Shown here: positions 1 through 6,064 of the stretch, piece after piece | Position numbering within the stretch: the first letter of the stretch is position 1 | Layout of the letters: every line of letters begins with the position of its first letter | Origin: Cytophagaceae bacterium | GTDB lineage: Bacteria > Bacteroidota > Bacteroidia > Cytophagales > Flexibacteraceae | Reading direction: 5' to 3' | Assembly: GCA_947464365.1 (NCBI GenBank) | Contig: CANHWS010000171.1 | Coordinates: forward strand, 1 to 7,647 | Length of the DNA stretch: 7,647 nt | Translations under genes and position numbers: made by a program | The notes under the pieces: model-generated | The model's input: only the letters and a program-made list of their open reading frames with translations | Database searches by the model: none | What the model was told of the DNA's origin: nothing

Positions 1-612
1 GAGAAGAAAAGCGAAAAGTCTCTCCTTGACGTCGAGGATCAAGCCTATACTTATTACCGCAAGGGTAGTGTTGTGATGTTTGCCCTGCAAGACTATATCG
101 GCGAGGCGAGGCTCAATAAAGCTCTTGGCAATTACGTTCGAGCAGTAGCACACAAAGGACCACCATTTGCCCATGTTGGTCAATGGTATGATACAGTCTC
201 GGCGCATACGCAACCAGAGCTATTACCTTTCCTAGATGATCAGCTGCGCAAAATCACGATGTTCGAAAACCGTGTGATTGAAGCCAAAGGCAAAGTCCTG
301 AACCCAAAGGATAGCACCTATCAAGTGACACTAAAGGTATTGGCCGGCAAGTTCTATGCTGATAGCCTAGGCCGCACTGCCGAAAAACCATTGGCCATCG
401 GCATCCCAGTCGATATTGGCCTCATGCTGGACGACAACCCGAAACGTGCCTCAGATGTGCTCTATTTGAGTAAACACCCAGTGCTCAAGACGGATACCAC
501 AGTCATTCAGCTCAATTACAAGGGCAAGAAACCAGTCTTCGCTGGCATCGACCCCATCAATAAACTGGTGGACAAAAACAGCGACGACAATACCACTCGT
601 ATTGATTGGTAG
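1..612 (+). CDS. C-terminal part of an M1-family metallopeptidase, probably an ABC-permease/M1 aminopeptidase fusion (5' end outside window)
   Basis: The frame is open from base 1 to the TAG at 610-612, giving 203 visible residues; the ATG at 73 is internal, because coding sequence of the same character precedes it. The segment YYRKGSVVMFALQDYIGE (about residues 19-36) is the helical region that follows the zinc site in M1 aminopeptidases. The rest, including KFYAD and the closing AGIDPINKLVDKNSDDN, resembles the end of the large Bacteroidota proteins that join an ABC-2 type permease to a periplasmic M1 peptidase domain. The HExxH zinc motif and any membrane segments lie upstream of the window, so catalytic competence cannot be judged here. 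M1 enzymes remove N-terminal residues from peptides; the role of the fused permease is poorly known. A plain M1 aminopeptidase is the alternative. A hairpin terminator follows 58 bases after the stop. Confidence 0.8.
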   Translation, partial: EKKSEKSLLDVEDQAYTYYRKGSVVMFALQDYIGEARLNKALGNYVRAVAHKGPPFAHVGQWYDTVSAHTQPELLPFLDDQLRKITMFENRVIEAKGKVLNPKDSTYQVTLKVLAGKFYADSLGRTAEKPLAIGIPVDIGLMLDDNPKRASDVLYLSKHPVLKTDTTVIQLNYKGKKPVFAGIDPINKLVDKNSDDNTTRIDW

Positions 613-670
613 TACTTAGGGCTCAACCGTGACCTGAAACTGCCTTTCTTTAGATTTTAGCTGCCAAAAT

Positions 671-704
671 AGCCCCATTGCATAAAGGTGTGTGGGGCTT
701 TTGG
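671..704 (+). terminator. Rho-independent terminator after the M1 peptidase gene
   Basis: AGCCCCA (671-677) pairs perfectly with TGGGGCT (693-699) across a 15-base loop and is followed by TTTT, then further T-rich sequence to about 709. An A-run just before the left arm (666-669) would allow weaker termination on the other strand. The position 58 bases after the peptidase stop fits the end of that transcript. Confidence 0.7.
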
Positions 705-957
705 TTTTTATGCCAGCAGACTATGGTAGCGTTTTGGGGCCTTGCTTAACGCCAACCGTATGAGGGCATCCTCGGCAAATATCCGTTATTGTGTACAGCA
801 AGACCTAAAGACGCTCCTTTAAGTTATCGTTAGGGGCTGGTGCAGAATGATAGCATAATTATCTAGATCTGAGTGGGTATAATGGCCTGATTGGGCCTCC
901 AGGACATAGCTTACTTTTCTGAAAACAATCGCACCATTTTTTTAGTCTTAATCCTGA
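705..957. other. Intergenic region without a recognisable gene
   Basis: No coding frame with recognisable protein content is visible on either strand. Two weak hairpins are present: GCGTT (729-733) with AACGC (748-752), and GAGG (762-765) with CCTC (770-773). Neither is long enough to call an RNA gene. I looked for a thiamine-diphosphate riboswitch because the next gene encodes a ThDP enzyme, but did not recognise one. The T-run at 937-943 precedes the probable dxs promoter. Confidence 0.5.
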
Positions 958-976
958 TGCAAAGCCCTTAACTTTG
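946..976 (+). promoter_or_regulatory. Probable dxs promoter, Bacteroidota type
   Basis: TAACTTTG at 969-976 is a perfect match to the Bacteroidota -7 element TAnnTTTG. The sequence 19 bases upstream (946-949, TCTT) is a poor match to the -33 element TTTG, though a T-run lies at 937-943. Transcription would start near 982-984, leaving an untranslated leader of about 45 bases before the dxs ATG. The weak -33 lowers confidence. Confidence 0.5.
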
Positions 977-978
977 CA
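958..978. repeat. Perfect inverted repeat overlapping the dxs -7 element
   Basis: TGCAAAG (958-964) and CTTTGCA (972-978) are perfect inverted arms of 7 bases separated by 7 bases. The right arm overlaps the TTTG of the -7 element. A dyad in this place could be an operator, because a bound protein would block the polymerase. It could also be chance, since part of the right arm is fixed by the promoter consensus. Confidence 0.45.
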
Positions 979-1026
979 GCTACGCCAAACATTAGCAAGC
1001 GTCATTGTCGCAGTCACCACACGCCC

Positions 1027-2937
1027 ATGAACATATCCCCAGGCCCCTTGTTGTCAAAGCTAGATTCACCAGCAGACCTGCGTCGGCTAGACAAGGGTGA
1101 CCTACAACAAGCCGTTGATGAACTGCGACAGTATATCATTGATTTGGTATCGGTCTATGGTGGTCACTTTGGTGCCAGCCTTGGTGTTGTGGAGCTGACT
1201 GTAGCCCTTCACTATGTCCTAAACACACCTGATGATCAGCTCGTCTGGGATGTAGGTCATCAGGCTTATGGCCACAAAATCTTGACTGGTCGTCGTGACG
1301 TATTCCATACAAACCGGCTTTACGGTGGTATCTCGGGTTTTCCGAAACGGAAAGAGAGTATCTATGATGCCTTTGGTGTAGGCCATAGCAGCACCAGTAT
1401 TAGTGCCGCCCTTGGCATGGCGATGGCTAGTGCCTACAAGGGAGATACCCATCGGCAGCATGTAGCCGTTATCGGCGATGGGGCTATGACTGGCGGGATG
1501 GCTTTCGAGGCCATGAACCATGCAGGTAGTGTCAACCCAAACCTGCTGATTATCCTCAATGATAACTGTATGTCGATCGACCCCAATGTGGGGGCGCTCA
1601 AGGACTATTTGACCGACATCACAACAAGTAAAACATACAATAAAGTCAAAGGGGATATCTGGAAACTGCTAGGTAAAATCAGCAAGTTTGGCCCCAATGC
1701 GCAAGAGATCGCGAGCAAAATCGAGACAGGCATCAAAGCTGCTATGCTTAAGCAAAGCAATCTGTTCGAGTCGCTAAACTTGCGCTACTTCGGCCCCATC
1801 GATGGCCATGATGTTAACCATCTGGTCCATACACTGACTGAGCTCAAGAATATCCCGGGTCCAAAGATCCTTCATATTGTAACAGTCAAAGGCAAAGGCT
1901 ATGCATTGGCTGAGCAAGACCAAACCAAATGGCATGCCCCAGGCAAGTTCGACAAGATCACGGGCGAAATCCGGAAATCAACCCCGACCAAACCAATGCC
2001 GCCTAAGTATCAGGATGTCTTTGGGCATACGGTGCTAGAGCTTGCTGAGGCCAACCCCAAGATCATGGCAGTTACCCCTGCTATGCCAAGTGGTTCGTCT
2101 GTTAACATCATGATGAAGGCCATGCCAGACCGTGCTGTTGATGTCGGCATTGCCGAACAGCATGCTGTCACCTATTCTGCTGGGCTTGCTTGCCAAGGGC
2201 TGATTCCGTTCTGCAACATTTATAGCACATTTATGCAGCGGGCTTACGATCAGGTCCTGCATGATGTCTGCCTCCAGAATCTCCATGTCGTTTTTTGCCT
2301 AGACCGTGCTGGTTTCGCTGGTGCTGACGGACCTACCCACCATGGTGCTTACGATATCGCCTACATGCGCTGTATCCCGAACATGGTAGTAGCCTCGCCG
2401 ATGAACGAGCAGGAGCTTCGGAACCTGATGTATAGCGCCACCTTGCACGAAGGCCCATTCACGATCAGGTACCCAAGGGGCGAAGGTGTTATGCCTGAAT
2501 GGCGCACTCCGCTAGAGGCTATCAATATAGGTACAGGGCGTTTGGTACAGGCTGGAGAAGATGTAGCGATCTTGACTATTGGTCATATCGGCAACTATGT
2601 CACTGAGGCAATGCCGCAGTTATTGATCAATGGGCTAAACCCAGCCCACTACGACATGCGTTTCGTGAAGCCGCTCGACGAGCAAATGCTACACGAAATC
2701 TTCAGCAACTTTAGCAAGGTAGTAACCGTCGAGGATGGGTGCGTGCAGGGCGGATTTGGCTCTGCCGTGCTCGAGTTCATGGCTGACCATGGTTACAATG
2801 CAACTGTCAAACGCCTTGGTATCCCTGATGCTATCATTGAGCATGGCGAACAGATTGAGCTGCACCGTGAGTGCGGGTTCGACCCTGAGGGCATTGCTGC
2901 AGCAGTGATGGCTCTAGCAGGTGTTGAGGTTCTGTAA
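1027..2937 (+). CDS. dxs: 1-deoxy-D-xylulose-5-phosphate synthase
   Basis: DXS condenses pyruvate with glyceraldehyde 3-phosphate to make 1-deoxy-D-xylulose 5-phosphate. This is the first step of the MEP isoprenoid pathway, and the product also feeds thiamine and, in some bacteria, pyridoxal synthesis; the enzyme is cytoplasmic. The 636 residues are full length. Visible landmarks are the N-terminal GGHFGASLGVVELTVALHY region with DVGHQAYGHK (His78), and the ThDP-binding motif from GDGAMTGG (150-157) to NDN (178-180). Further on are GPIDGHD, the catalytic-glutamate segment GIAEQHAVTY (Glu377), and the C-terminal domain ending near HRECGFDPEG. The sequence is strongly of the Bacteroidota type. 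The ATG at 1027 gives the family's usual beginning (MNISPGPLLSKLDSP, like MxITPGPLLxxI). No Shine-Dalgarno is visible, as is normal for the phylum. The glycosylase gene follows after 5 bases, so the two are probably cotranscribed. Confidence 0.97.
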   Translation: MNISPGPLLSKLDSPADLRRLDKGDLQQAVDELRQYIIDLVSVYGGHFGASLGVVELTVALHYVLNTPDDQLVWDVGHQAYGHKILTGRRDVFHTNRLYGGISGFPKRKESIYDAFGVGHSSTSISAALGMAMASAYKGDTHRQHVAVIGDGAMTGGMAFEAMNHAGSVNPNLLIILNDNCMSIDPNVGALKDYLTDITTSKTYNKVKGDIWKLLGKISKFGPNAQEIASKIETGIKAAMLKQSNLFESLNLRYFGPIDGHDVNHLVHTLTELKNIPGPKILHIVTVKGKGYALAEQDQTKWHAPGKFDKITGEIRKSTPTKPMPPKYQDVFGHTVLELAEANPKIMAVTPAMPSGSSVNIMMKAMPDRAVDVGIAEQHAVTYSAGLACQGLIPFCNIYSTFMQRAYDQVLHDVCLQNLHVVFCLDRAGFAGADGPTHHGAYDIAYMRCIPNMVVASPMNEQELRNLMYSATLHEGPFTIRYPRGEGVMPEWRTPLEAINIGTGRLVQAGEDVAILTIGHIGNYVTEAMPQLLINGLNPAHYDMRFVKPLDEQMLHEIFSNFSKVVTVEDGCVQGGFGSAVLEFMADHGYNATVKRLGIPDAIIEHGEQIELHRECGFDPEGIAAAVMALAGVEVL

Positions 2938-2942
2938 AGATC

Positions 2943-3464
2943 ATGCCTGAGCACCATAAAGTTGGCTTACCGCCGCTTATCGGTCTAGATTGTCGGGTTT
3001 TGATCCTTGGCACTCTGCCCGGGGATCAGTCCATCGCCCGTCAACAGTATTACGGGCACCCACGTAATTTATTCTGGCCCTTGATTGCCACTTATGTTGG
3101 CGACCAGATCCTGACACAGGGATATGCCGACCGGAATGAGATACTCCAGGCCTACGGCATCGGCCTTTGGGACGTAATGCACGCAGCTGAAAGGTCCGGT
3201 AGCCTCGATAACAATATCCGCCATGGGCAGCTAAATGACGTGGCATGGTTGTTTGCGCAGTATCCGACCATCCAACACATTGGTTTTAATGGCCAGTCGG
3301 CAGCAAGTATCTTTCAGAAACGAATACTGCCTGGGCTTATTCAGTCTGGCGGATTTGACAAGTCAATGACCACATTGCCATCCAGTAGCCCAGCGAATGC
3401 AGGCATTAGCTACCAGACGAAAGCTATGGCATGGTTTACCTTCTTGCATCAGGCCTTGGCATAG
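2943..3464 (+). CDS. DNA-deoxyinosine glycosylase (hypoxanthine-DNA glycosylase, uracil-DNA glycosylase superfamily family 6)
   Basis: This 173-residue protein resembles the HDG branch of the uracil-DNA glycosylase superfamily, which excises hypoxanthine produced by adenine deamination in DNA. The first family motif is GTLPGDQSIARQQYYGHPRN at residues 23-42, followed by LFW; from memory of the family, the Asn of HPRN (Asn42) is the residue linked to catalysis. The middle motif is IGFNG (113-117), a Rossmann-like strand and turn. The C-terminal DNA-contact motif is LPSSSPANAG (145-154). All three are present in order and the length is normal, so the gene looks intact. The ATG at 2943 lies 5 bases after the dxs stop, without a visible Shine-Dalgarno, which implies one transcript and perhaps coupled translation. 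Databases often label relatives G/U mismatch-specific uracil-DNA glycosylase (Mug); the QYYxHPRN motif favours the deoxyinosine group. Confidence 0.88.
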   Translation: MPEHHKVGLPPLIGLDCRVLILGTLPGDQSIARQQYYGHPRNLFWPLIATYVGDQILTQGYADRNEILQAYGIGLWDVMHAAERSGSLDNNIRHGQLNDVAWLFAQYPTIQHIGFNGQSAASIFQKRILPGLIQSGGFDKSMTTLPSSSPANAGISYQTKAMAWFTFLHQALA

Positions 3465-3533
3465 GCAAATGATGTAGTTTGTCCGGGATATGGCTAGTGC
3501 CTTTGAAGGAGCATGAGTAGTGTTTAGACTATA

Positions 3534-3567
3534 AAAAAGGCCCCTAGATTGCTCTAGGGGCCTTTTT
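3534..3567. terminator. Strong bidirectional terminator between the dxs operon and tRNA-Arg
   Basis: Bases 3534-3548 and 3553-3567 form a perfect 15-bp stem with the tetraloop TTGC (3549-3552). The GC-rich core is GGCCCCTAG, and the outer arms are AAAAA and TTTTT. Because one arm is an A-run and the other a T-run, the structure ends transcripts from both sides: dxs-glycosylase from the left and tRNA-Arg from the right. Confidence 0.92.
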
Positions 3568-3570
3568 AAG

Positions 3571-3590
3571 GGCATTTGATATGCCTTTTT
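3571..3590 (+). terminator. Possible second small terminator
   Basis: GGCAT (3571-3575) and ATGCC (3581-3585) form a 5-bp stem with a 5-base loop, followed immediately by TTTTT (3586-3590). It sits right behind the strong terminator on the plus strand and could catch read-through before polymerase enters the tRNA gene in antisense. The stem is short, so it is tentative. Confidence 0.4.
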
Positions 3591-3591
3591 G

Positions 3592-3665
3592 TGGTCACGT
3601 AGGGAGTCGAACCCCAAACCTTCTGATTCGTAGTCAGATGCTCTATCCAATTGAGCTACGCAACC
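3592..3665 (-). tRNA. tRNA-Arg (anticodon ACG)
   Basis: The minus strand folds into a complete cloverleaf of 74 bases including the discriminator A. The acceptor arms GGTTGCG and CGTGACC pair over 7 positions with two G-U pairs, and the D-arm region is GCTCAATTGGATAGAGC. The anticodon stem TCTGA/TCAGA carries the loop CTACGAA, giving anticodon ACG. The T arm has the loop TTCGACT. ACG at positions 34-36 is the arginine tRNA whose A34 is normally deaminated to inosine to read CGU, CGC and CGA. The 3' CCA is not encoded: the sequence continues ACAAAAAGG, so CCA must be added enzymatically. A promoter lies about 30 bases upstream and the strong hairpin at 3534-3567 serves as its terminator. Confidence 0.96.
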
Positions 3666-3674
3666 GTTACTTTT

Positions 3675-3690
3675 CCCGTTTGTTTACGGG
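3675..3690 (-). other. Hairpin in the tRNA-Arg 5' leader
   Basis: CCCGT (3675-3679) and ACGGG (3686-3690) pair over 5 bp with a 6-base loop. On the minus strand this places a small hairpin at or beside the predicted transcript start, 9 bases before the mature tRNA 5' end. RNase P would remove it. It may keep the leader from misfolding with the tRNA, or be incidental. Confidence 0.4.
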
Positions 3691-3694
3691 ATTG

Positions 3695-3725
3695 CAAAAG
3701 TAAGGGATAATCCGCATTATCCAAA
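3695..3725 (-). promoter_or_regulatory. tRNA-Arg promoter matching the Bacteroidota consensus
   Basis: On the minus strand the -33 element TTTG (3722-3725) is followed, after a 19-base spacer, by TACTTTTG (3695-3702). That is an exact match to TTTG-N19-TAnnTTTG. Transcription would begin near 3688-3690, giving a leader of roughly 23-25 bases before the mature tRNA. The exact spacing and position make this the best-supported promoter in the window. Confidence 0.85.
3705..3722. repeat. Perfect palindrome inside the tRNA-Arg promoter spacer
   Basis: GGATAAT (3705-3711) and ATTATCC (3716-3722) are perfect 7-base inverted arms around CCGC (3712-3715). They fill almost the whole spacer between the -33 and -7 elements; the last base of the right arm is also the outer base of the -33. 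This is where a repressor, or a MerR-type spacer-distorting activator, would bind, but no regulator gene adjoins it. Confidence 0.55.
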
Positions 3726-3771
3726 TAGGTCGCCTAAAAATCTAGAAAAATCATGATCTCCGGCCAGTCAC

Positions 3772-3810
3772 CAAACAAAAGGCAGTCCCTGATCTTGCCA
3801 AGAACTGCCT
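3772..3810 (-). terminator. Terminator of the transketolase operon
   Basis: On the minus strand AGGCAGT (3804-3810) pairs with ACTGCCT (3780-3786). A smaller inner pairing TCTT/AAGA (3800-3803 with 3793-3796) lies within the loop. The stem is followed by a T-rich run (TTTTGTTT, the complement of 3774-3780 and beyond). It lies 33 bases after the stop of the transketolase C-terminal half, where the operon should end, and ahead of the tRNA promoter. Confidence 0.65.
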
Positions 3811-3842
3811 GATTGGTTATGCTATTTGCTATTGACTACAAA

Positions 3843-4796
3843 CTACTTGCGGGCAATAGCACGTTTGGCTGCCTCAACGATGGCGGCTGCATTGAGTTTG
3901 TACTTGTCCATTAGCTGCTCTGGGGTGCCGCTTTCGCCAAAGCTGTCGTTGACACCAATATATTCTTGTGGTGCAGGGGTTTTGCGGGCCAACAGGTTGG
4001 CAATACTATCACCTAGACCACCAGCGATTTGGTGCTCTTCGGCAGATACCAGACAACGTGTTTTGGCGACTGACCTCAAAACGGCCTCGTCGTCCAATGG
4101 TTTGATGGTATGGATGTTGATGATCTCGGCGTCGATTCCTTGTTCGGCCAGGATTTCACCGGCCAAGATGGCTTCCCAAACCAAGTGGCCTGTGGCGAAG
4201 ATGCTGACATCCGTACCTTCGTTAACCATCCAGGCTTTGCCGACGATAAACTCTTGATCACGCTCTGTGAAGATTGGGACCACTGGGCGGCCAAAACGCA
4301 GATAGACTGGGCCGTGGTAGTCAGCGATGGCTAGGGTAGCGGCGCGGGTTTGGTTAAAGTCGCATGGGTTGATGACGGTCATGTGGGGCAACATCTTCAT
4401 CATGCCGATGTCCTCCAAGATCTGGTGGGTGGCACCATCTTCGCCAAGGGTTAGGCCGGCATGGCTAGCGCATATCTTGACATTTTTTCCGCTATAGGCT
4501 ATGCTCTGACGGATCTGGTCATAGACGCGGCCCGTGCTGAAGTTGGCAAAGGTGCCCGTGAAGGGAATGTAGCCGCCAATCGTGAGGCCAGCTGCAATAC
4601 CCATCATGTTAGCCTCGGCTATGCCAATCTGGAAAAAGCGATCAGGGAACTGTTTCTGGAAATCACCCAACTTAAGTGATCCGATCAGGTCGGCACATAG
4701 GGCCACAACCTTGGGGTTGGAGGCACCCAGCTCTGCCATCGCGACGCCAAAGCCGCTGCGGGTGTCCTTCTTTTCGGTGAATGTATATTTTTTCAT
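3843..4796 (-). CDS. Transketolase, C-terminal subunit (split transketolase)
   Basis: This 317-residue protein corresponds to the pyrimidine-binding and C-terminal domains of transketolase, carried on a separate chain. It should pair with the N-terminal chain encoded just upstream to transfer two-carbon ketol units between sugar phosphates in the non-oxidative pentose phosphate pathway (cytoplasm, ThDP and Mg2+ dependent). Visible motifs are ALCADLIGSLKL (32-43), the segment QIGIAEANMMG with the glutamate (Glu61) that activates the ThDP aminopyrimidine, GYIPFTGTFANF, and SHAGLTLGEDGATHQ, which lines the active site. The C-terminal domain has EIINIHTIKPLD and EEHQIAGGLGD. The length is normal for a separate C-terminal subunit. 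The start MKKYTFTEKKDTRSGFG is typical, and no strong ribosome binding site is visible. It follows the N-terminal gene by 81 bases, so the two are probably one operon ending at 3772-3810. A DXS-like or pyruvate dehydrogenase E1 beta identity is less likely, given the partner. Confidence 0.93.
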   Translation of the reverse strand: MKKYTFTEKKDTRSGFGVAMAELGASNPKVVALCADLIGSLKLGDFQKQFPDRFFQIGIAEANMMGIAAGLTIGGYIPFTGTFANFSTGRVYDQIRQSIAYSGKNVKICASHAGLTLGEDGATHQILEDIGMMKMLPHMTVINPCDFNQTRAATLAIADYHGPVYLRFGRPVVPIFTERDQEFIVGKAWMVNEGTDVSIFATGHLVWEAILAGEILAEQGIDAEIINIHTIKPLDDEAVLRSVAKTRCLVSAEEHQIAGGLGDSIANLLARKTPAPQEYIGVNDSFGESGTPEQLMDKYKLNAAAIVEAAKRAIARK

Positions 4797-4877
4797 CAGG
4801 AGTGTCCTGTGGATAAATCGTGGTAGGGGAGTACGCTTACTATAAAATTGGACTGGCCATAGGCTCAGGATTTAGGC

Positions 4878-5726
4878 CTAGTAGTCTCCCAGTGTTTCAG
4901 GGTTCTGGGCCAAGGCTGCAGCCAACTGTTCGTCGTTAGGGGCGATGCCGTGCCACTTATGGCTATTCATCATGAAGTCAACCCCATTACCCATTTCTGT
5001 CTTAAGTAGGATAACAACTGGTTTTGTTTCTGCCAATAGTGCTTTGGCTTCTGTCAAGCTCCCTATGATAGCCTCGAGATCATTGCCCTTAGCCTGCTCC
5101 AAAACATTCCAACCAAAGGCTTCCATTTTGGCCCTGAGGTTGCCAAGGGTGTTGATTTTGTCAACTGGCCCATCGATTTGCTGGCCATTATAGTCCACAA
5201 TCAGGACCAAGTTGTTGACCTTGTTGTGGGCGGCATACATAATGGCTTCCCAGTTTTGGCCTTCTTGTAGTTCTCCATCCCCAGTCAAGACATAAACCAG
5301 CTTGTCGTCATGGTTGAGTTTTTTGGCTTGGGCTGCACCAATCGCAACCGAAATGCCTTGACCCAATGAACCAGAAGCAACCCGGATGCCTGGTAGCCCT
5401 TCGTGTGTGGCAGGGTGGCCTTGTACACGGCTATTGAGCTTGCGGAACGTGCCGAGCTCGGCCTTCGGGAAGTAGCCAGCATGGGCTAGCACACTGTACC
5501 AAACGGGCGAAATGTGGCCATTGGACAAGAAGAACAGGTCTTCGCCTATTCCGTCTGCCTCAAAGGCTGGATTGTGCGTCATCACCTCGTGATAGAGCGC
5601 AACTAGTAGTTCGGTACATCCTAAAGAGCCTCCGGGGTGACCGCTTTGGCAGCCGTGCACCATCCGGACGATGTCGCGGCGCACCTGATAGACGACCGCT
5701 TGTAATTTTTCTGTTGTTGGGGCCAT
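4878..5726 (-). CDS. Transketolase, N-terminal subunit (split transketolase)
   Basis: This is the pyrophosphate-binding half of transketolase, 282 residues, normal for a stand-alone N-terminal subunit. Visible landmarks are SGHPGGSLGCTELL with His30, the LSNGHISP segment with His71, and GHPATHEGLPGIRVASGSLGQG (103-124). The ThDP motif runs from GDGELQEGQNWEA (149-161) to the asparagine of VDYNGQQIDG (Asn180). These bind the diphosphate and metal; the activating glutamate is on the partner chain encoded at 3843-4796. The frame stays open upstream to an ATG at 5838-5840, but the extra 38 residues look nothing like transketolase. I therefore chose the ATG at 5724-5726 (MAPTTEKLQ), where family similarity begins. 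It is the first gene of the minus-strand operon; the second starts 81 bases after its TAG. Confidence 0.92.
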   Translation of the reverse strand: MAPTTEKLQAVVYQVRRDIVRMVHGCQSGHPGGSLGCTELLVALYHEVMTHNPAFEADGIGEDLFFLSNGHISPVWYSVLAHAGYFPKAELGTFRKLNSRVQGHPATHEGLPGIRVASGSLGQGISVAIGAAQAKKLNHDDKLVYVLTGDGELQEGQNWEAIMYAAHNKVNNLVLIVDYNGQQIDGPVDKINTLGNLRAKMEAFGWNVLEQAKGNDLEAIIGSLTEAKALLAETKPVVILLKTEMGNGVDFMMNSHKWHGIAPNDEQLAAALAQNPETLGDY

Positions 5727-6064
5727 GTTGACAATTGATATGGTCTTGCAAATTAAGGCCAAAACAGACCGCATCCGATGCCTTGAGGCAATAAAGTCAA
5801 TCCGCCTAGGCAGACCCCTACAGGGTATACACACCAGCAAGACCTACTTTAGTGGGCTAATTGGTGTCCAAAATAATTACTGCCTTAACGTGACAAAACT
5901 GATCCTCCTTAGGATGCCAGCCTAATCATATTTCTGCCACCTATATAAAAGCAAATAGCCAATAGCAATTATTTGCGTATCATTGCAGAATGCCTTCAAG
6001 TTCACCACTTGCGGCTATCCACGTCATATCTAATTACTAAACCGACAACAATAGCTTTTTTGAG
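5727..6064. other. Divergent intergenic region
   Basis: This stretch separates the divergently transcribed transketolase operon and methyltransferase gene, so both promoters should lie here. Frames that stay open across parts of it have no recognisable protein content. It contains a 7-base perfect inverted repeat, GCAAATA (5951-5957) with TATTTGC (5970-5976), spaced by 12 bases. No exact TAnnTTTG was found for the plus-strand gene. Nothing suggests an RNA gene. Confidence 0.5.
5869..5897 (-). promoter_or_regulatory. Tentative promoter for the transketolase operon
   Basis: On the minus strand TTTG (5894-5897), a 17-base spacer and TTATTTTG (5869-5876) approximate the Bacteroidota promoter, with one mismatch in the second base of TAnnTTTG. 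The predicted start lies about 135 bases before the chosen start codon. No exact TAnnTTTG was found on this strand between 5727 and 6064, so this is only the best candidate. Confidence 0.3.

Noticed and set aside
705..1026. A thiamine-diphosphate riboswitch or small RNA upstream of dxs
   Set aside because: I did not recognise the conserved THI-box elements, and the visible hairpins have only 4-5 bp stems.
1219..1521. An open frame of 100 codons on the minus strand inside dxs
   Set aside because: It lies wholly within a strongly conserved dxs segment in antisense, has no recognisable protein content, and is explained by dxs codon structure.
3826..4257. A 143-codon plus-strand frame antisense to the transketolase C-terminal half, with similar smaller frames at 4110-4334, 4461-4679 and 4582-4845
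   Set aside because: All are shadows of the well-supported transketolase gene; their translations look like low-complexity antisense sequence without domains.
1027..5726. A combined system of dxs and transketolase as linked ThDP enzymes
   Set aside because: They are in separate convergent units with a strong terminator and a tRNA gene between them; nothing beyond proximity links them.
5727..5840. Longer start for the transketolase N-terminal subunit, at the ATG at 5838-5840
   Set aside because: The added 38 residues have no similarity to transketolase and the family's normal N-terminus begins at the ATG at 5724-5726.
5951..5976. GCAAATA / TATTTGC inverted repeat as promoter or operator of the methyltransferase gene
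   Set aside because: It is AT-rich, widely spaced and not attached to a recognisable promoter, so chance is the likelier explanation; only noted in the intergenic entry.
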